A DNA stretch of 64,000 bases. It comes from Acinetobacter kookii. Lineage in GTDB: Bacteria; Pseudomonadota; Gammaproteobacteria; Pseudomonadales; Moraxellaceae. The notes beneath the pieces were generated by a model. That model did no database searches and had not been told where the DNA came from. It worked only from the letters and a program-made list of their open reading frames with translations. Each line of letters begins with the position of its first letter. Within the stretch, counting starts at the first letter, position 1. The position numbers were made by a program, and so were the translations under genes. The stretch spans positions 18,911-82,910 of the forward strand of contig NZ_FMYO01000011.1 of NCBI RefSeq assembly GCF_900096895.1, given 5' to 3'. Below are positions 56,244-64,000 of this stretch, piece after piece.

Positions 56244-57506
56244 TTAAAATATCGATTTTAACTGATTGTTCAATGCTGACCATGCCCGACCGACCCGTTT
56301 AAAAACACTCAGTTTTTCAGGGTCTGTCGCTTCTACAATGGTATCTTGCGTATCACTTTGGCTAAACATCAACAAGCCGGCAGCAGTCGCATACTGTGAA
56401 CGACGTAAAGCGGCCTGATTCTGTTCATCAGCATGTACTTGCACGGGCGGATTGCCTAAATGCGCTGACACCCCCAACATATGACGCGCCAGATTCACCA
56501 TGCCTTCAATTTGACTAGCATCACCCGTCAGAACCACACCATGATACAAACCATGAATGGCCCCATTCCGCTGTAACTCTTGATGAACCTGGGTCAGAAT
56601 TTCTTCATAACGCGCAATAATGATTTCCGCCAGTTCAATGCGGCTAATGGTCTGTGGACCATCAATACCCTGAAATTGAATCATATGGTCAGGCTTGACC
56701 ACTTTCAGGTCAACACAGCCATACAACAGTTTCAGCCGTTCAGCTTCTTCGGTGGTGGTTTGCAATACGGCAGCAATATCACGGGTGACATGCTCTCCTC
56801 CGCGTTGCAAGGTATGTGTCAATGCCAGGCGACCATCCAGATACACGGCAATATTGGTGGTACCCGCACCGATATCAACCAAGCATACCCCATATTCTTT
56901 TTCATCTTTCAGCAAACTGGCTTCAGCAGTCGCCAGACAGGAAACCACCATTTTCTCCACGCCAATATTGGCCCCTTTCAGCGCACGATCCAGATTCTGC
57001 ATGGTGCTGATCGGCAACATCATGAGCTGATAATGCCCCACCATACTATGCGCAGACATGCGAATCGGATTTTGCACCCATTCAGCAGAATCATCCAACT
57101 CAAAACCTAAAGGTACAGCACTCACCAGATAATGGTCTGAAGTCAAATGACTGGCTTTGGCCAACTCGAGTGCACGAACCACTTCGCTTGTTGTAATTGT
57201 ATGGTCGCTATTTTCAATCGGAGTACGGCCTGAAGCATAAAAACTTTTTAATTCTGCGCTTGGAATGGAAATCCAGGCGGAATGCACCCGGCATTCAGCC
57301 ATATCTTCTGCTTCTTGTACGGCATTTTTAATTGCAGTGATGACCTTGTCTAGACTTACAATTTTCCCTTTATTCATGCCTCGGTTACGAGCGGTTGCCA
57401 TCCCAATCACTTGGATATTGTCTGGCGCATGTACCTTACCAATCAAAACTGAAACTTTGTGTGTCCCAATGTCAATCGCAACAACCGAGGGAACAGCTTC
57501 ATTCAT
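56244..57506 (-). CDS. ftsA: Cell division protein FtsA
   Basis: A 420-residue actin-like ATPase that anchors FtsZ to the membrane and recruits later division proteins. It has the phosphate-1 loop VVAIDIGTHKVSVLIG, the connecting CLVDIGAGTTNIAVY and VLTGDASQIEGM, and the C-terminal amphipathic helix region (RVGRAWSALNNQLKSIF). Length fits E. coli FtsA (420). It lies between ftsQ and ftsZ in the same orientation; the 123-base gap to ftsZ may hold an extra promoter. Confidence 0.96.
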   Translation of the reverse strand: MNEAVPSVVAIDIGTHKVSVLIGKVHAPDNIQVIGMATARNRGMNKGKIVSLDKVITAIKNAVQEAEDMAECRVHSAWISIPSAELKSFYASGRTPIENSDHTITTSEVVRALELAKASHLTSDHYLVSAVPLGFELDDSAEWVQNPIRMSAHSMVGHYQLMMLPISTMQNLDRALKGANIGVEKMVVSCLATAEASLLKDEKEYGVCLVDIGAGTTNIAVYLDGRLALTHTLQRGGEHVTRDIAAVLQTTTEEAERLKLLYGCVDLKVVKPDHMIQFQGIDGPQTISRIELAEIIIARYEEILTQVHQELQRNGAIHGLYHGVVLTGDASQIEGMVNLARHMLGVSAHLGNPPVQVHADEQNQAALRRSQYATAAGLLMFSQSDTQDTIVEATDPEKLSVFKRVGRAWSALNNQLKSIF

Positions 57507-57577
57507 TATCTACTACTACCATTACGTGTTTAGTTAATTTATGGCCTTAAGCCTCTATTTTATATAAAGCCGCCCAA

Positions 57578-58432
57578 TTATGGCTTTACCGTTCTTGTAT
57601 CTGCAATGCTTGTGTCATCAATCGTTACAACAAAATGACCATTTACAATATTCGGAGGTGCTGCATTCTTCCATTGTATGGCCATTCCGTTTCTATAACG
57701 CAAGTCTACTGACGAAATTTTAGCCCAAACCGGTTTTAAATCACTTTGTGCCAGATGACTCAAGCGTTGAAGTTTACCCATGGTCTGATCCTGATCCACA
57801 ATAATGCGCAAACCTGAATCAAACTGCATGAACCAGGTCATACGTTCTGTTAAATATAATTCTTTTAAGCGAATGTTGACCGGCAGGAATAACTGGTTAA
57901 TTTCATTGTAACGACGCATCATCATTTTTGACTGAGAAGCAGGACCATGCAACAAAGGTAATTTCTGGTTATTCTGCGGCACCACTTCTGTAAAAATATC
58001 GCCACTATCACTCAACAGTCGTCCGGTTCCCCAACGGGCAATGGCATGACGGGGCATCACTCGTACACGAATTGAATTTGGCCATGCACGTGAAACCACC
58101 ACGCGATCCACCCAAGACAACTCTAAAGCCTGATCCCGGATTTTTTCCAGATCAGAGGTAAAATAATTTTCTGTAACCTTGGGTGCAACATGGGTCATGA
58201 CCTGGCGATTTTCAGCCTCCGAGCGGGTACCCACCACACTCAGTTTGGCCACCCGCGCATCAGTCATGACACCATACAGACCATATATCCCCACAGCCAA
58301 TACCACAAGTGCAACCAGCATCAACAACCAGCCACCGAGATTCGTAAGCTTTTCCTTACGTGTAGGTGGCTTATCATGAATGGAGGTAATTGCCGCTCGT
58401 TTACGGCGCATTGAAGCAGGGAGTTGAGCCAT
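57578..58432 (-). CDS. ftsQ: Cell division protein FtsQ
   Basis: A 284-residue bitopic membrane protein: cytoplasmic N-terminus, one helix (LGGWLLMLVALVVLAVGIYGLYG, about 31-53), then a POTRA domain (RVAKLSVVGTRSEAENRQVM) and a beta domain (ELSWVDRVVVSRAWPNSIRVRVMPRHAIARWG). FtsQ bridges the FtsBL complex with other division proteins. Its start is 3 bases after the ddl stop, so ddl and ftsQ are translated together. Confidence 0.95.
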   Translation of the reverse strand: MAQLPASMRRKRAAITSIHDKPPTRKEKLTNLGGWLLMLVALVVLAVGIYGLYGVMTDARVAKLSVVGTRSEAENRQVMTHVAPKVTENYFTSDLEKIRDQALELSWVDRVVVSRAWPNSIRVRVMPRHAIARWGTGRLLSDSGDIFTEVVPQNNQKLPLLHGPASQSKMMMRRYNEINQLFLPVNIRLKELYLTERMTWFMQFDSGLRIIVDQDQTMGKLQRLSHLAQSDLKPVWAKISSVDLRYRNGMAIQWKNAAPPNIVNGHFVVTIDDTSIADTRTVKP

Positions 58433-58435
58433 ATT

Positions 58436-59365
58436 CTAGTGAGCCGCAGCCGTTAAAGTCTGTTCTAAAATCGCCACACACAACTCATCAAAACTATAGC
58501 CTACAGCTTTGGCAGCCTTGGGTACCAGAGAATGACTGGTCATGCCTGGAACAGTATTCACTTCCAGTAACCAGAAGTTGCCCTGTTCATCCTGCATGGC
58601 ATCAATACGGCCCCAACCGCTGGCACCGACGGCCTGAAAAGCACGCAAACATAAAGCCTGCAGACGTTTTTCTTCTTCCTCGGTTAAACCGCAAGGGATA
58701 CCGTACTGCACGTCATTACGGTTGTACTTGGCCTCATAGTCATAGAATGCCACATCTTTTGGCGGTTCCAGGCGAATGATCGGCAAGGCCTGACCATTTA
58801 AAATCACAATGGTAAATTCACGGCCAGTAATCCATTTTTCTGCCATCACCACGGCATCATGTTCAGTCGCCTTGGCGATCGCATCAGCAAAGTCTTCCTT
58901 GCGTTCAACTTTACTCATACCAATACTTGAACCTTCATGTACCGGTTTGATAATAAATGGCAGACCAATGCTATCAATAATTGCATCCAGGTCAGAGTCT
59001 TTGGTCACAATGCGATAAGGTGCCGTTGGCAGTTCCGAACCTTGCCAGACCTGCTTGGTTTTTACCTTGTCCATGCCAATCGCAGAACCCTGCACACCGG
59101 TACCGGTATAAGGAATATTCAACCATTCCAATGTGCCTTGGATTTGACCGTCTTCCCCACCGCGACCATGCAAGACAATAAAGGCGCGGTCATAGTTGAC
59201 CAGTTCAGTCACACTACGCTCTTGTGGGTCAAAAGCTTCGGCATTCACCCCCGAACGCACCAATGCTTCAAGCACAGCTTGACCACTATCTAGAGAAACC
59301 TCGCGCTCAGCTGATTTACCACCAAGCAATACGGCAACTTTGCCGAATTTTGAAGCATTTGCCAC
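58436..59365 (-). CDS. ddl: D-alanine-D-alanine ligase
   Basis: A 309-residue ATP-grasp enzyme that makes the D-Ala-D-Ala dipeptide of peptidoglycan. Its motifs are VAVLLGGKSAEREVSLDSG, HGRGGEDGQIQG, FIIKPVHEGSSIGMSKV and NTVPGMTSHSLVPKAA. The frame extends to 59416, but the GTG at 59365 has AAGGAT six bases upstream and begins as MANASKFGKVAV, so it is chosen. Length then matches DdlB (306 in E. coli). murC lies 57 bases upstream on the same strand. Confidence 0.96.
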   Translation of the reverse strand: MANASKFGKVAVLLGGKSAEREVSLDSGQAVLEALVRSGVNAEAFDPQERSVTELVNYDRAFIVLHGRGGEDGQIQGTLEWLNIPYTGTGVQGSAIGMDKVKTKQVWQGSELPTAPYRIVTKDSDLDAIIDSIGLPFIIKPVHEGSSIGMSKVERKEDFADAIAKATEHDAVVMAEKWITGREFTIVILNGQALPIIRLEPPKDVAFYDYEAKYNRNDVQYGIPCGLTEEEEKRLQALCLRAFQAVGASGWGRIDAMQDEQGNFWLLEVNTVPGMTSHSLVPKAAKAVGYSFDELCVAILEQTLTAAAH

Positions 59366-59421
59366 GTTTATATCCTTAAACTTTATAACTGAACGATCAC
59401 ATGCAAAAACACACAAAGTGA

Positions 59422-60870
59422 TTATTTTAAATACAAATTATTTTGTGCAAGCTCAACCGAGATCGCACCCACATTACCTGCGCCTTGCGTTAATAACAAG
59501 TCATTCGCCTGTAACACTTTTTGCATCGCGTTTTGTAAATTGCCATCTACAGGGTCAATCAAAATCGGCTCAACATCGCCACGCAAACGGATACTGCGTG
59601 CCAGACTGCGACTATCTGCCCCGACAATCGGCTTTTCGCCTGCAGGATACACTTCTAACAATAACAATTGGTCGACTTGTGACAATACATCGACGAAGTC
59701 ATCAAAGCAGTCACGGGTACGGGTAAATCGGTGCGGCTGGAACATCATCACCAGGCGGCGGTCTGGATGACTTTGACGTGCCGCTTTAATGGTGGCCTCG
59801 ACTTCCTTAGGATGGTGACCATAGTCATCGACCAATTTAACATTGCCATATGCAAGTTCAAATTCACCTTGAACCTGGAAGCGACGGCCTACACCGCTAA
59901 AACCCTCTAATGCACGGCAGATCGCGCCATCAGAAACGCCTTCATCGGTTGCAATACCAATTGCCGCCAAGGCATTCAGCACGTTATGCAGACCCGGCTG
60001 GTTCACCGTCACACGAAGCGGTTCACGGTTTTTACGCAGCACGGTAAAGTGAGTACGCATACCATCCTGATCGACATCAACCGCACGGATGTCATTGTCT
60101 TCGTTAAAACCGTAGGTTAAGAGGGGACGGCCAATACGTGGCATAATTTCACGAATGTTGGCGTCATCACCGCATACTACAGCCAGACCGTAGAATGGAA
60201 GTTTCTGCAAGAACTGCACAAAGGTATCTTTCAGGACATCAAAGCTGCCACCATAAGTATCCATATGATCCGCATCAATATTGGTCACAATGGTGGCCAT
60301 AGGCTGCAAGTGCAGGAATGATGCATCTGATTCATCCGCTTCAGCCACGATGTAACGGCTGGCTCCCAGTGCCGCATTGACACCGGTACGGTTCAGCAAA
60401 CCGCCGATCACATAGGTGGGATCAAGATTTTCTTCCGCCAGCATACAAGTCACCAAACTTGTCGTGGTGGTTTTACCATGCGTACCGGCAACGGCAATAC
60501 CGTGACGGTAACGCATCAGCTCACCCAGCATCTCTGCACGGCGAACCACGGGAATACGGCTTTCAATGGCGGCCTTGATTTCCGGGTTTTCAGGATCAAT
60601 CGCGGTTGAAACCACCAGGACATTGGCATCTTTAATATTTTCTGCCGCATGGCCAATATAGACCTTGATGCCGTTTTCTTCGAGTTGAGCCGTGGTTTTA
60701 GAGGCTTTAATATCGGAGCCCGATACTTTGTAGCCCTGGTTTTTCAGTACTTCTGCAATGCCACACATCCCTGCACCGCCGATCCCCACAAAATGAATGT
60801 GTTTGATACGGCGCATTTCAGGCACTTTGATTAACTTTTTTGCTTGGTCAGCAGGAGTAGATGGAGACAT
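59422..60870 (-). CDS. murC: UDP-N-acetylmuramate-L-alanine ligase
   Basis: A 482-residue ligase that adds L-alanine to UDP-MurNAc. The N-domain has [17 protein letters not shown] (about 24-40), the ATP loop GTHGKTTTT is at 129-137, and the central [10 protein letters not shown] and [14 protein letters not shown] match Mur ligases. It lies between murG and ddl in the leftward division and wall cluster, with a 14-base gap after murG. Confidence 0.97.
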   Translation of the reverse strand: MSPSTPADQAKKLIKVPEMRRIKHIHFVGIGGAGMCGIAEVLKNQGYKVSGSDIKASKTTAQLEENGIKVYIGHAAENIKDANVLVVSTAIDPENPEIKAAIESRIPVVRRAEMLGELMRYRHGIAVAGTHGKTTTTSLVTCMLAEENLDPTYVIGGLLNRTGVNAALGASRYIVAEADESDASFLHLQPMATIVTNIDADHMDTYGGSFDVLKDTFVQFLQKLPFYGLAVVCGDDANIREIMPRIGRPLLTYGFNEDNDIRAVDVDQDGMRTHFTVLRKNREPLRVTVNQPGLHNVLNALAAIGIATDEGVSDGAICRALEGFSGVGRRFQVQGEFELAYGNVKLVDDYGHHPKEVEATIKAARQSHPDRRLVMMFQPHRFTRTRDCFDDFVDVLSQVDQLLLLEVYPAGEKPIVGADSRSLARSIRLRGDVEPILIDPVDGNLQNAMQKVLQANDLLLTQGAGNVGAISVELAQNNLYLK

Positions 60871-60884
60871 ATATTACTCTAATT

Positions 60885-61982
60885 TTACAATTCTTGAATT
60901 AAACGAACCACGTGTTGGGTTGCATCTGGTTGAGCCTGTTGACGTGCCTTGACTGCCATTTCAGACAACAACTGGCGATTCATCAACGGGGCTAAAAGTT
61001 CTTTTAAGCTATCTGGAGTTAAAGTGGCTTGTGGGCAAATTTTTGCCGCACCAGTTTTGGCTAAAAATCCGGCATTCGCCGTCTGGTGATCATCGACCGC
61101 ACTTGGCAGTGGTACAAAAACCGCTGCCACCCCTGCCGTTGCAATTTCTGTCACGGTTAAAGCACCGGCCCGGCAGATAATCAGATCGGCATCCGAATAA
61201 GCCTTGGCCATATCTTCAATAAAAGGCTGTACTTCCACCTCTAGTGATGCAGGCTTATCTACATAACGTGCCTGGGTCGCCTCGGCATGGTTTTGACCAC
61301 ATTGATGATACACATTCAATGGTACATTCAGCTGTTTTAAGGCTTCCGGTACACGTTCATTTAATGCCTGTGCACCGAGTGAGCCACCGACAATTAAAAT
61401 ACGTAGCGGCAAACCCGCTTTCTCACGTTCTTGATAACGCCAAGACGGGCTTAAAATTTCAGTAATTTCTTTACGTACCGGATTGCCGGTGGTCACGATT
61501 TTTGCACTTTCAGGAAAAGTGTCGGGAAATGCCTGACACACTTTTTTTGCAATACGCGATAACTGGGTATTGGTGAAACCGGCAATGGCATTTTGCTCGT
61601 GAATAATCACGGGAATACCCAAGGCACGAGCCGCCAAACCACCGGGACCGGCCACATAGCCGCCAAAACCGGCCACAGCATCGACCTTAAGCTGTTTCAT
61701 ATAACGCATGGCGCTTAGGGTGGCTTTTAAAATTTTAAACGGTGCCAATAACTTACGCACAGCCCCATTACCACGTACACCCTGAATATCAATCTGGTAA
61801 ATGGGAATATTATGATTCTTTAATAAACGGTTTTCCATGCCAGTCGGCGTTGCCAGCCAGGACACTTCAATTCCCTGCTGCTGTAATTCTTTGGCAACAG
61901 CAAGTGCTGGAAAAACATGCCCACCGGTTCCGGCAGCCATCATCATCACATGTTTCGGCTTTGTTTGCGTTGCTTCGGTCAC
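60885..61982 (-). CDS. murG: UDP-GlcNAc transferase MurG
   Basis: A 365-residue glycosyltransferase that converts lipid I to lipid II on the inner membrane face. The N-domain glycine loop is MMAAGTGGHVFPALAVA, followed by GFGGYVAGPGGLAARALGIPVIIHEQNAIAG. The C-domain donor site has ILIVGGSLGAQALNE and CRAGALTVTEIATAG. It is the first gene of this leftward run; ftsW, normally upstream, is not present here. Confidence 0.97.
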   Translation of the reverse strand: MTEATQTKPKHVMMMAAGTGGHVFPALAVAKELQQQGIEVSWLATPTGMENRLLKNHNIPIYQIDIQGVRGNGAVRKLLAPFKILKATLSAMRYMKQLKVDAVAGFGGYVAGPGGLAARALGIPVIIHEQNAIAGFTNTQLSRIAKKVCQAFPDTFPESAKIVTTGNPVRKEITEILSPSWRYQEREKAGLPLRILIVGGSLGAQALNERVPEALKQLNVPLNVYHQCGQNHAEATQARYVDKPASLEVEVQPFIEDMAKAYSDADLIICRAGALTVTEIATAGVAAVFVPLPSAVDDHQTANAGFLAKTGAAKICPQATLTPDSLKELLAPLMNRQLLSEMAVKARQQAQPDATQHVVRLIQEL

Positions 61983-62264
61983 GGTCTAATTCTTCAATTC
62001 TAAAATAGGAATAACGAAATTTGATTTTAAGCTGACAATTGTAATCACAAACGCATAACCGTGAAAGGTTATTTACTTTTTTTCAACATGCGTTTGATTG
62101 TTTTTTTCTTCAGATTTTAAAGTTTAAACTAGTTTTATTAATAATCGAGCAAAATATATATTTTTTAAGCAATTTTACGACCTGTTTTTTTGAACAACCC
62201 TTAAATTCCTGTCCCTTTGTTATCCCAAAATAAAAAGCAAGAAAAGGAACGAATCAAATAGAAT
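61983..62264. other. Intergenic region before murG
   Basis: About 280 AT-rich bases between gshB and murG, both leftward. It must hold the promoter for the murG-to-ftsZ run. No clear hexamers, RNA structure or gene were seen. Confidence 0.55.
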
Positions 62265-62294
62265 AAAAAAGAGCTCCCATGAGGAACTCTTTTA
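62265..62294 (-). terminator. Terminator of gshB
   Basis: AAGAGCTCC-CATGA-GGAACTCTT pairs over eight of nine positions and has an A-run on the plus strand, a T-run in the transcript. Confidence 0.7.
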
Positions 62295-62305
62295 AAAAAT
62301 AAGAC

Positions 62306-63250
62306 TTAAGCTTGCAAACCTGCTTCCAGAACGGCAAATAAATCATCGGCAATGGAAGTCCCAAACTGGCTATCAATTTCACGAATACAGGTTGGACTGG
62401 TCACATTAATTTCCGTCACGTAATTGCCAATCACATCCAGACCGACAAAAACCAGGCCTTTTTCACGTAAGTAAGGCCCTACTTTTGCTGCAATCGCTTT
62501 GTCATTTTCAGAAAGTGGACGAGCTTGCCCCAAGCCACCTGCTGCCAGGTTGCCGCGCACTTCGCCATTTTGCGGAATACGGGCCAGGCAGTAAGGTACT
62601 GGTTCACCATTCACCATCAGGATACGTTTATCGCCCTCGACAATTTCCGGAATATAACGCTGCGCCATAATCGGTCGGGTACCGTTATTGGTCAGCATTT
62701 CAATGGTCGACCCAATATTGATGCCATCTTGATACAAGCGAAAAATGCCTGTGCCGCCCATTCCATCCAGTGGTTTTACAATTACATCGACGTGTTCTTT
62801 CAGAAAATCCCGGATCAAACCTTCATTTGAGGTCACTAAAGTCGGTACCTGAAGTTCTGGGAACTGGGTGGCGAACAGTTTTTCGTTACAGTCACGCAGG
62901 CTTTGCGGCTTGTTAATAATCCACGCCCCTTCACGCTCGGCCTGTTCCAGAATATATGTGGTATAAACAAAGTTCATGTCGAAAGGCGGGTCTTTACGCA
63001 TCAGCACCACGTCATAAGCCGCGATCGATTCTTTTTTCTTTTCACCCAATTCATAATAATGGTTATAGTCTTCAAACACTTTCAGCGGTGAAATCAAACC
63101 GAAGGCTTTACCTTGATCGATGTATAAATCTTGCTGTAATGCATAACCCAACTCATGTCCACGACGGCTGGCAGCCCAGAGCATGGCCATAGAAGAATCT
63201 TTTTTCAGGTTTACATTTTCGATGGGATCCATCACAACAAGTACGCGCAT
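62306..63250 (-). CDS. gshB: Glutathione synthetase
   Basis: A 314-residue ATP-grasp ligase that joins gamma-glutamylcysteine and glycine. It begins MRVLVVMDPIENVNLKKDSSMAMLWAA, with the family's conserved DPI motif, and continues with YVLMRKDPPFDMNFVYTTYILE-like sequence, IVKPLDGMGGTGIFRL, LMVNGEPVPYCLARIP and FVGLDVIGNYVTEINVTSPT. Length matches E. coli GshB (316). The DUF3565 gene diverges from it over a 116-base gap. Confidence 0.97.
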   Translation of the reverse strand: MRVLVVMDPIENVNLKKDSSMAMLWAASRRGHELGYALQQDLYIDQGKAFGLISPLKVFEDYNHYYELGEKKKESIAAYDVVLMRKDPPFDMNFVYTTYILEQAEREGAWIINKPQSLRDCNEKLFATQFPELQVPTLVTSNEGLIRDFLKEHVDVIVKPLDGMGGTGIFRLYQDGINIGSTIEMLTNNGTRPIMAQRYIPEIVEGDKRILMVNGEPVPYCLARIPQNGEVRGNLAAGGLGQARPLSENDKAIAAKVGPYLREKGLVFVGLDVIGNYVTEINVTSPTCIREIDSQFGTSIADDLFAVLEAGLQA

Positions 63251-63366
63251 ATCGATCTGCTCATGTATTTTTAAATTGAGAAAAGTATAGCGGAGTTTAA
63301 TCTTTCTTTTTTCTCAATTTTAGTAAAGCTTGTATGGAATACTTTGAACACTGACAGGAATACTTT

Positions 63367-63558
63367 ATGCAACAAGCCATTATTGGATTTCACCTAGATG
63401 AAGAAAATCATTGGGTCGCAGACCTGGCTTGCGGTCATACGCAACATGTGCGGCATAATCCGCCCTGGCAAAACCGCCCTTGGGTCATGACCGAGCAGGG
63501 TCGAAAAGAGAAAATCGGGATAATGCTGGAATGCAAGAAATGTGAAGAACCAGATTAA
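63367..63558 (+). CDS. DUF3565 small protein
   Basis: A 63-residue protein: QAIIGFHLDEENHWVADLACGHTQHVRHNPPWQNRPWV then GIMLECKKCEEP. The ACGHxQHVRHxPPWQxRPWV pattern and the late CxxC fit DUF3565, probably a small metal-binding protein; function is unknown. It is divergent from gshB, a common arrangement in gammaproteobacteria, which suggests a redox or metal link but does not prove it. Confidence 0.9.
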   Translation: MQQAIIGFHLDEENHWVADLACGHTQHVRHNPPWQNRPWVMTEQGRKEKIGIMLECKKCEEPD

Positions 63559-64000
63559 TGATTTTTCAGATAAAGAATAAATAATGAAATATTTATCTAA
63601 AATATAATATTACAATTTTCTTTAGCCATGTCAGAATAATGATTTTTATTCTCAATTGCATAAATTAAAAGAGTTTAAAACCCCAAAAACAGATCATTTA
63701 AATTAACCATTTAAAAATAAAACCCCAATCCACCATATTCACCCCTGTTAAATCAAAATCTATATAATAAAAAAATAATGATTTGACCAGATATTATAAT
63801 CACCTTTATTAATTTTTTATTTAAGCCCCTACTATTAAATTATTTCCCATACAGAATAAATCACATTTACCCCTTAAAATAAAAATTAGCAATCTATTAA
63901 ACATTGGCAGAGTAAAACTTGAAGTGCGACATAAACCACCTAATTAATTTAAAGGGTTTATGGAGTATATAAAATTGTCATACCATCATCTTAACTTTGA
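63559..64000. other. AT-rich end of the window, no gene seen
   Basis: About 440 very AT-rich bases after the DUF3565 gene. No frame with a credible start was found. A weak AGATAAA/TTTATCT pairing near 63570-63600 could end the upstream transcript. The stretch probably holds the promoter of a gene beyond the window. Confidence 0.55.

Overview
The window is a chromosomal segment of an Acinetobacter-type gammaproteobacterium (Moraxellaceae). The support is an Omp33-36-type porin with two related porins, the order murG-murC-ddl-ftsQ-ftsA-ftsZ-lpxC followed by a divergent dciA-like gene, a three-lipoyl-domain aceF after aceE, AT-rich intergenic DNA with moderate-GC genes, and Acinetobacter-style palindromic intergenic repeats. 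Most of it is core genome. No tRNA, rRNA, CRISPR array, transposase or intact prophage was found.

Layout. 0-10 kb: end of a hotdog-fold-like gene, ssb, a YajR-like MFS transporter, a DUF475 membrane protein, tenA, glpM, a DUF1304 protein, uvrA and a membrane diguanylate cyclase; two palindromic repeat elements lie here. 10.5-11.9 kb: a 1.4-kb AT-rich non-coding region with one well-formed candidate sRNA gene (promoter plus terminator) and a weaker one on the other strand, leading to the Omp33-36 porin. 12.8-21.4 kb: a channel-like protein and an acetate block: yjcH-actP, a divergent CrbS-like transporter/histidine kinase hybrid, an unknown gene, and a CrbR-like response regulator. acs lies 7 kb further on (28.4-30.4 kb), so uptake, activation and their probable regulators are close together. 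21.8-28.3 kb: organosulfur genes (msuE, sfnG, a DszC/SfnB-like flavoprotein), separated by a sugar-dehydrogenase-like lipoprotein and a low-GC two-gene cassette of unknown function (25.94-27.02 kb). That cassette has a strong promoter packed with direct and inverted repeats and is the best candidate here for an undescribed system.

30-37 kb: DUF805 protein, MscS channel, rsmE, a palindromic repeat, waaA, an Old Yellow Enzyme with its ArsR regulator, and prfB with its programmed +1 frameshift. 37.8-39.5 kb: two tandem porins related to Omp33-36. 39.5-47 kb: recJ, pdxH, glmM, guaB, a YkgJ cysteine-cluster protein, a diiron/MBL-fold protein and a GDT1-family manganese exporter with a conspicuous leader hairpin. 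47.5-52.3 kb: aceE-aceF. 52.5-63.6 kb: an M23 peptidase, a dciA-like gene, lpxC and the division/wall genes ftsZ, ftsA, ftsQ, ddl, murC, murG, then gshB and a DUF3565 protein.

Family names come from reading the protein sequences and from general knowledge. No database search was run, and promoters, terminators, operators and sRNAs are inferred from sequence pattern only.
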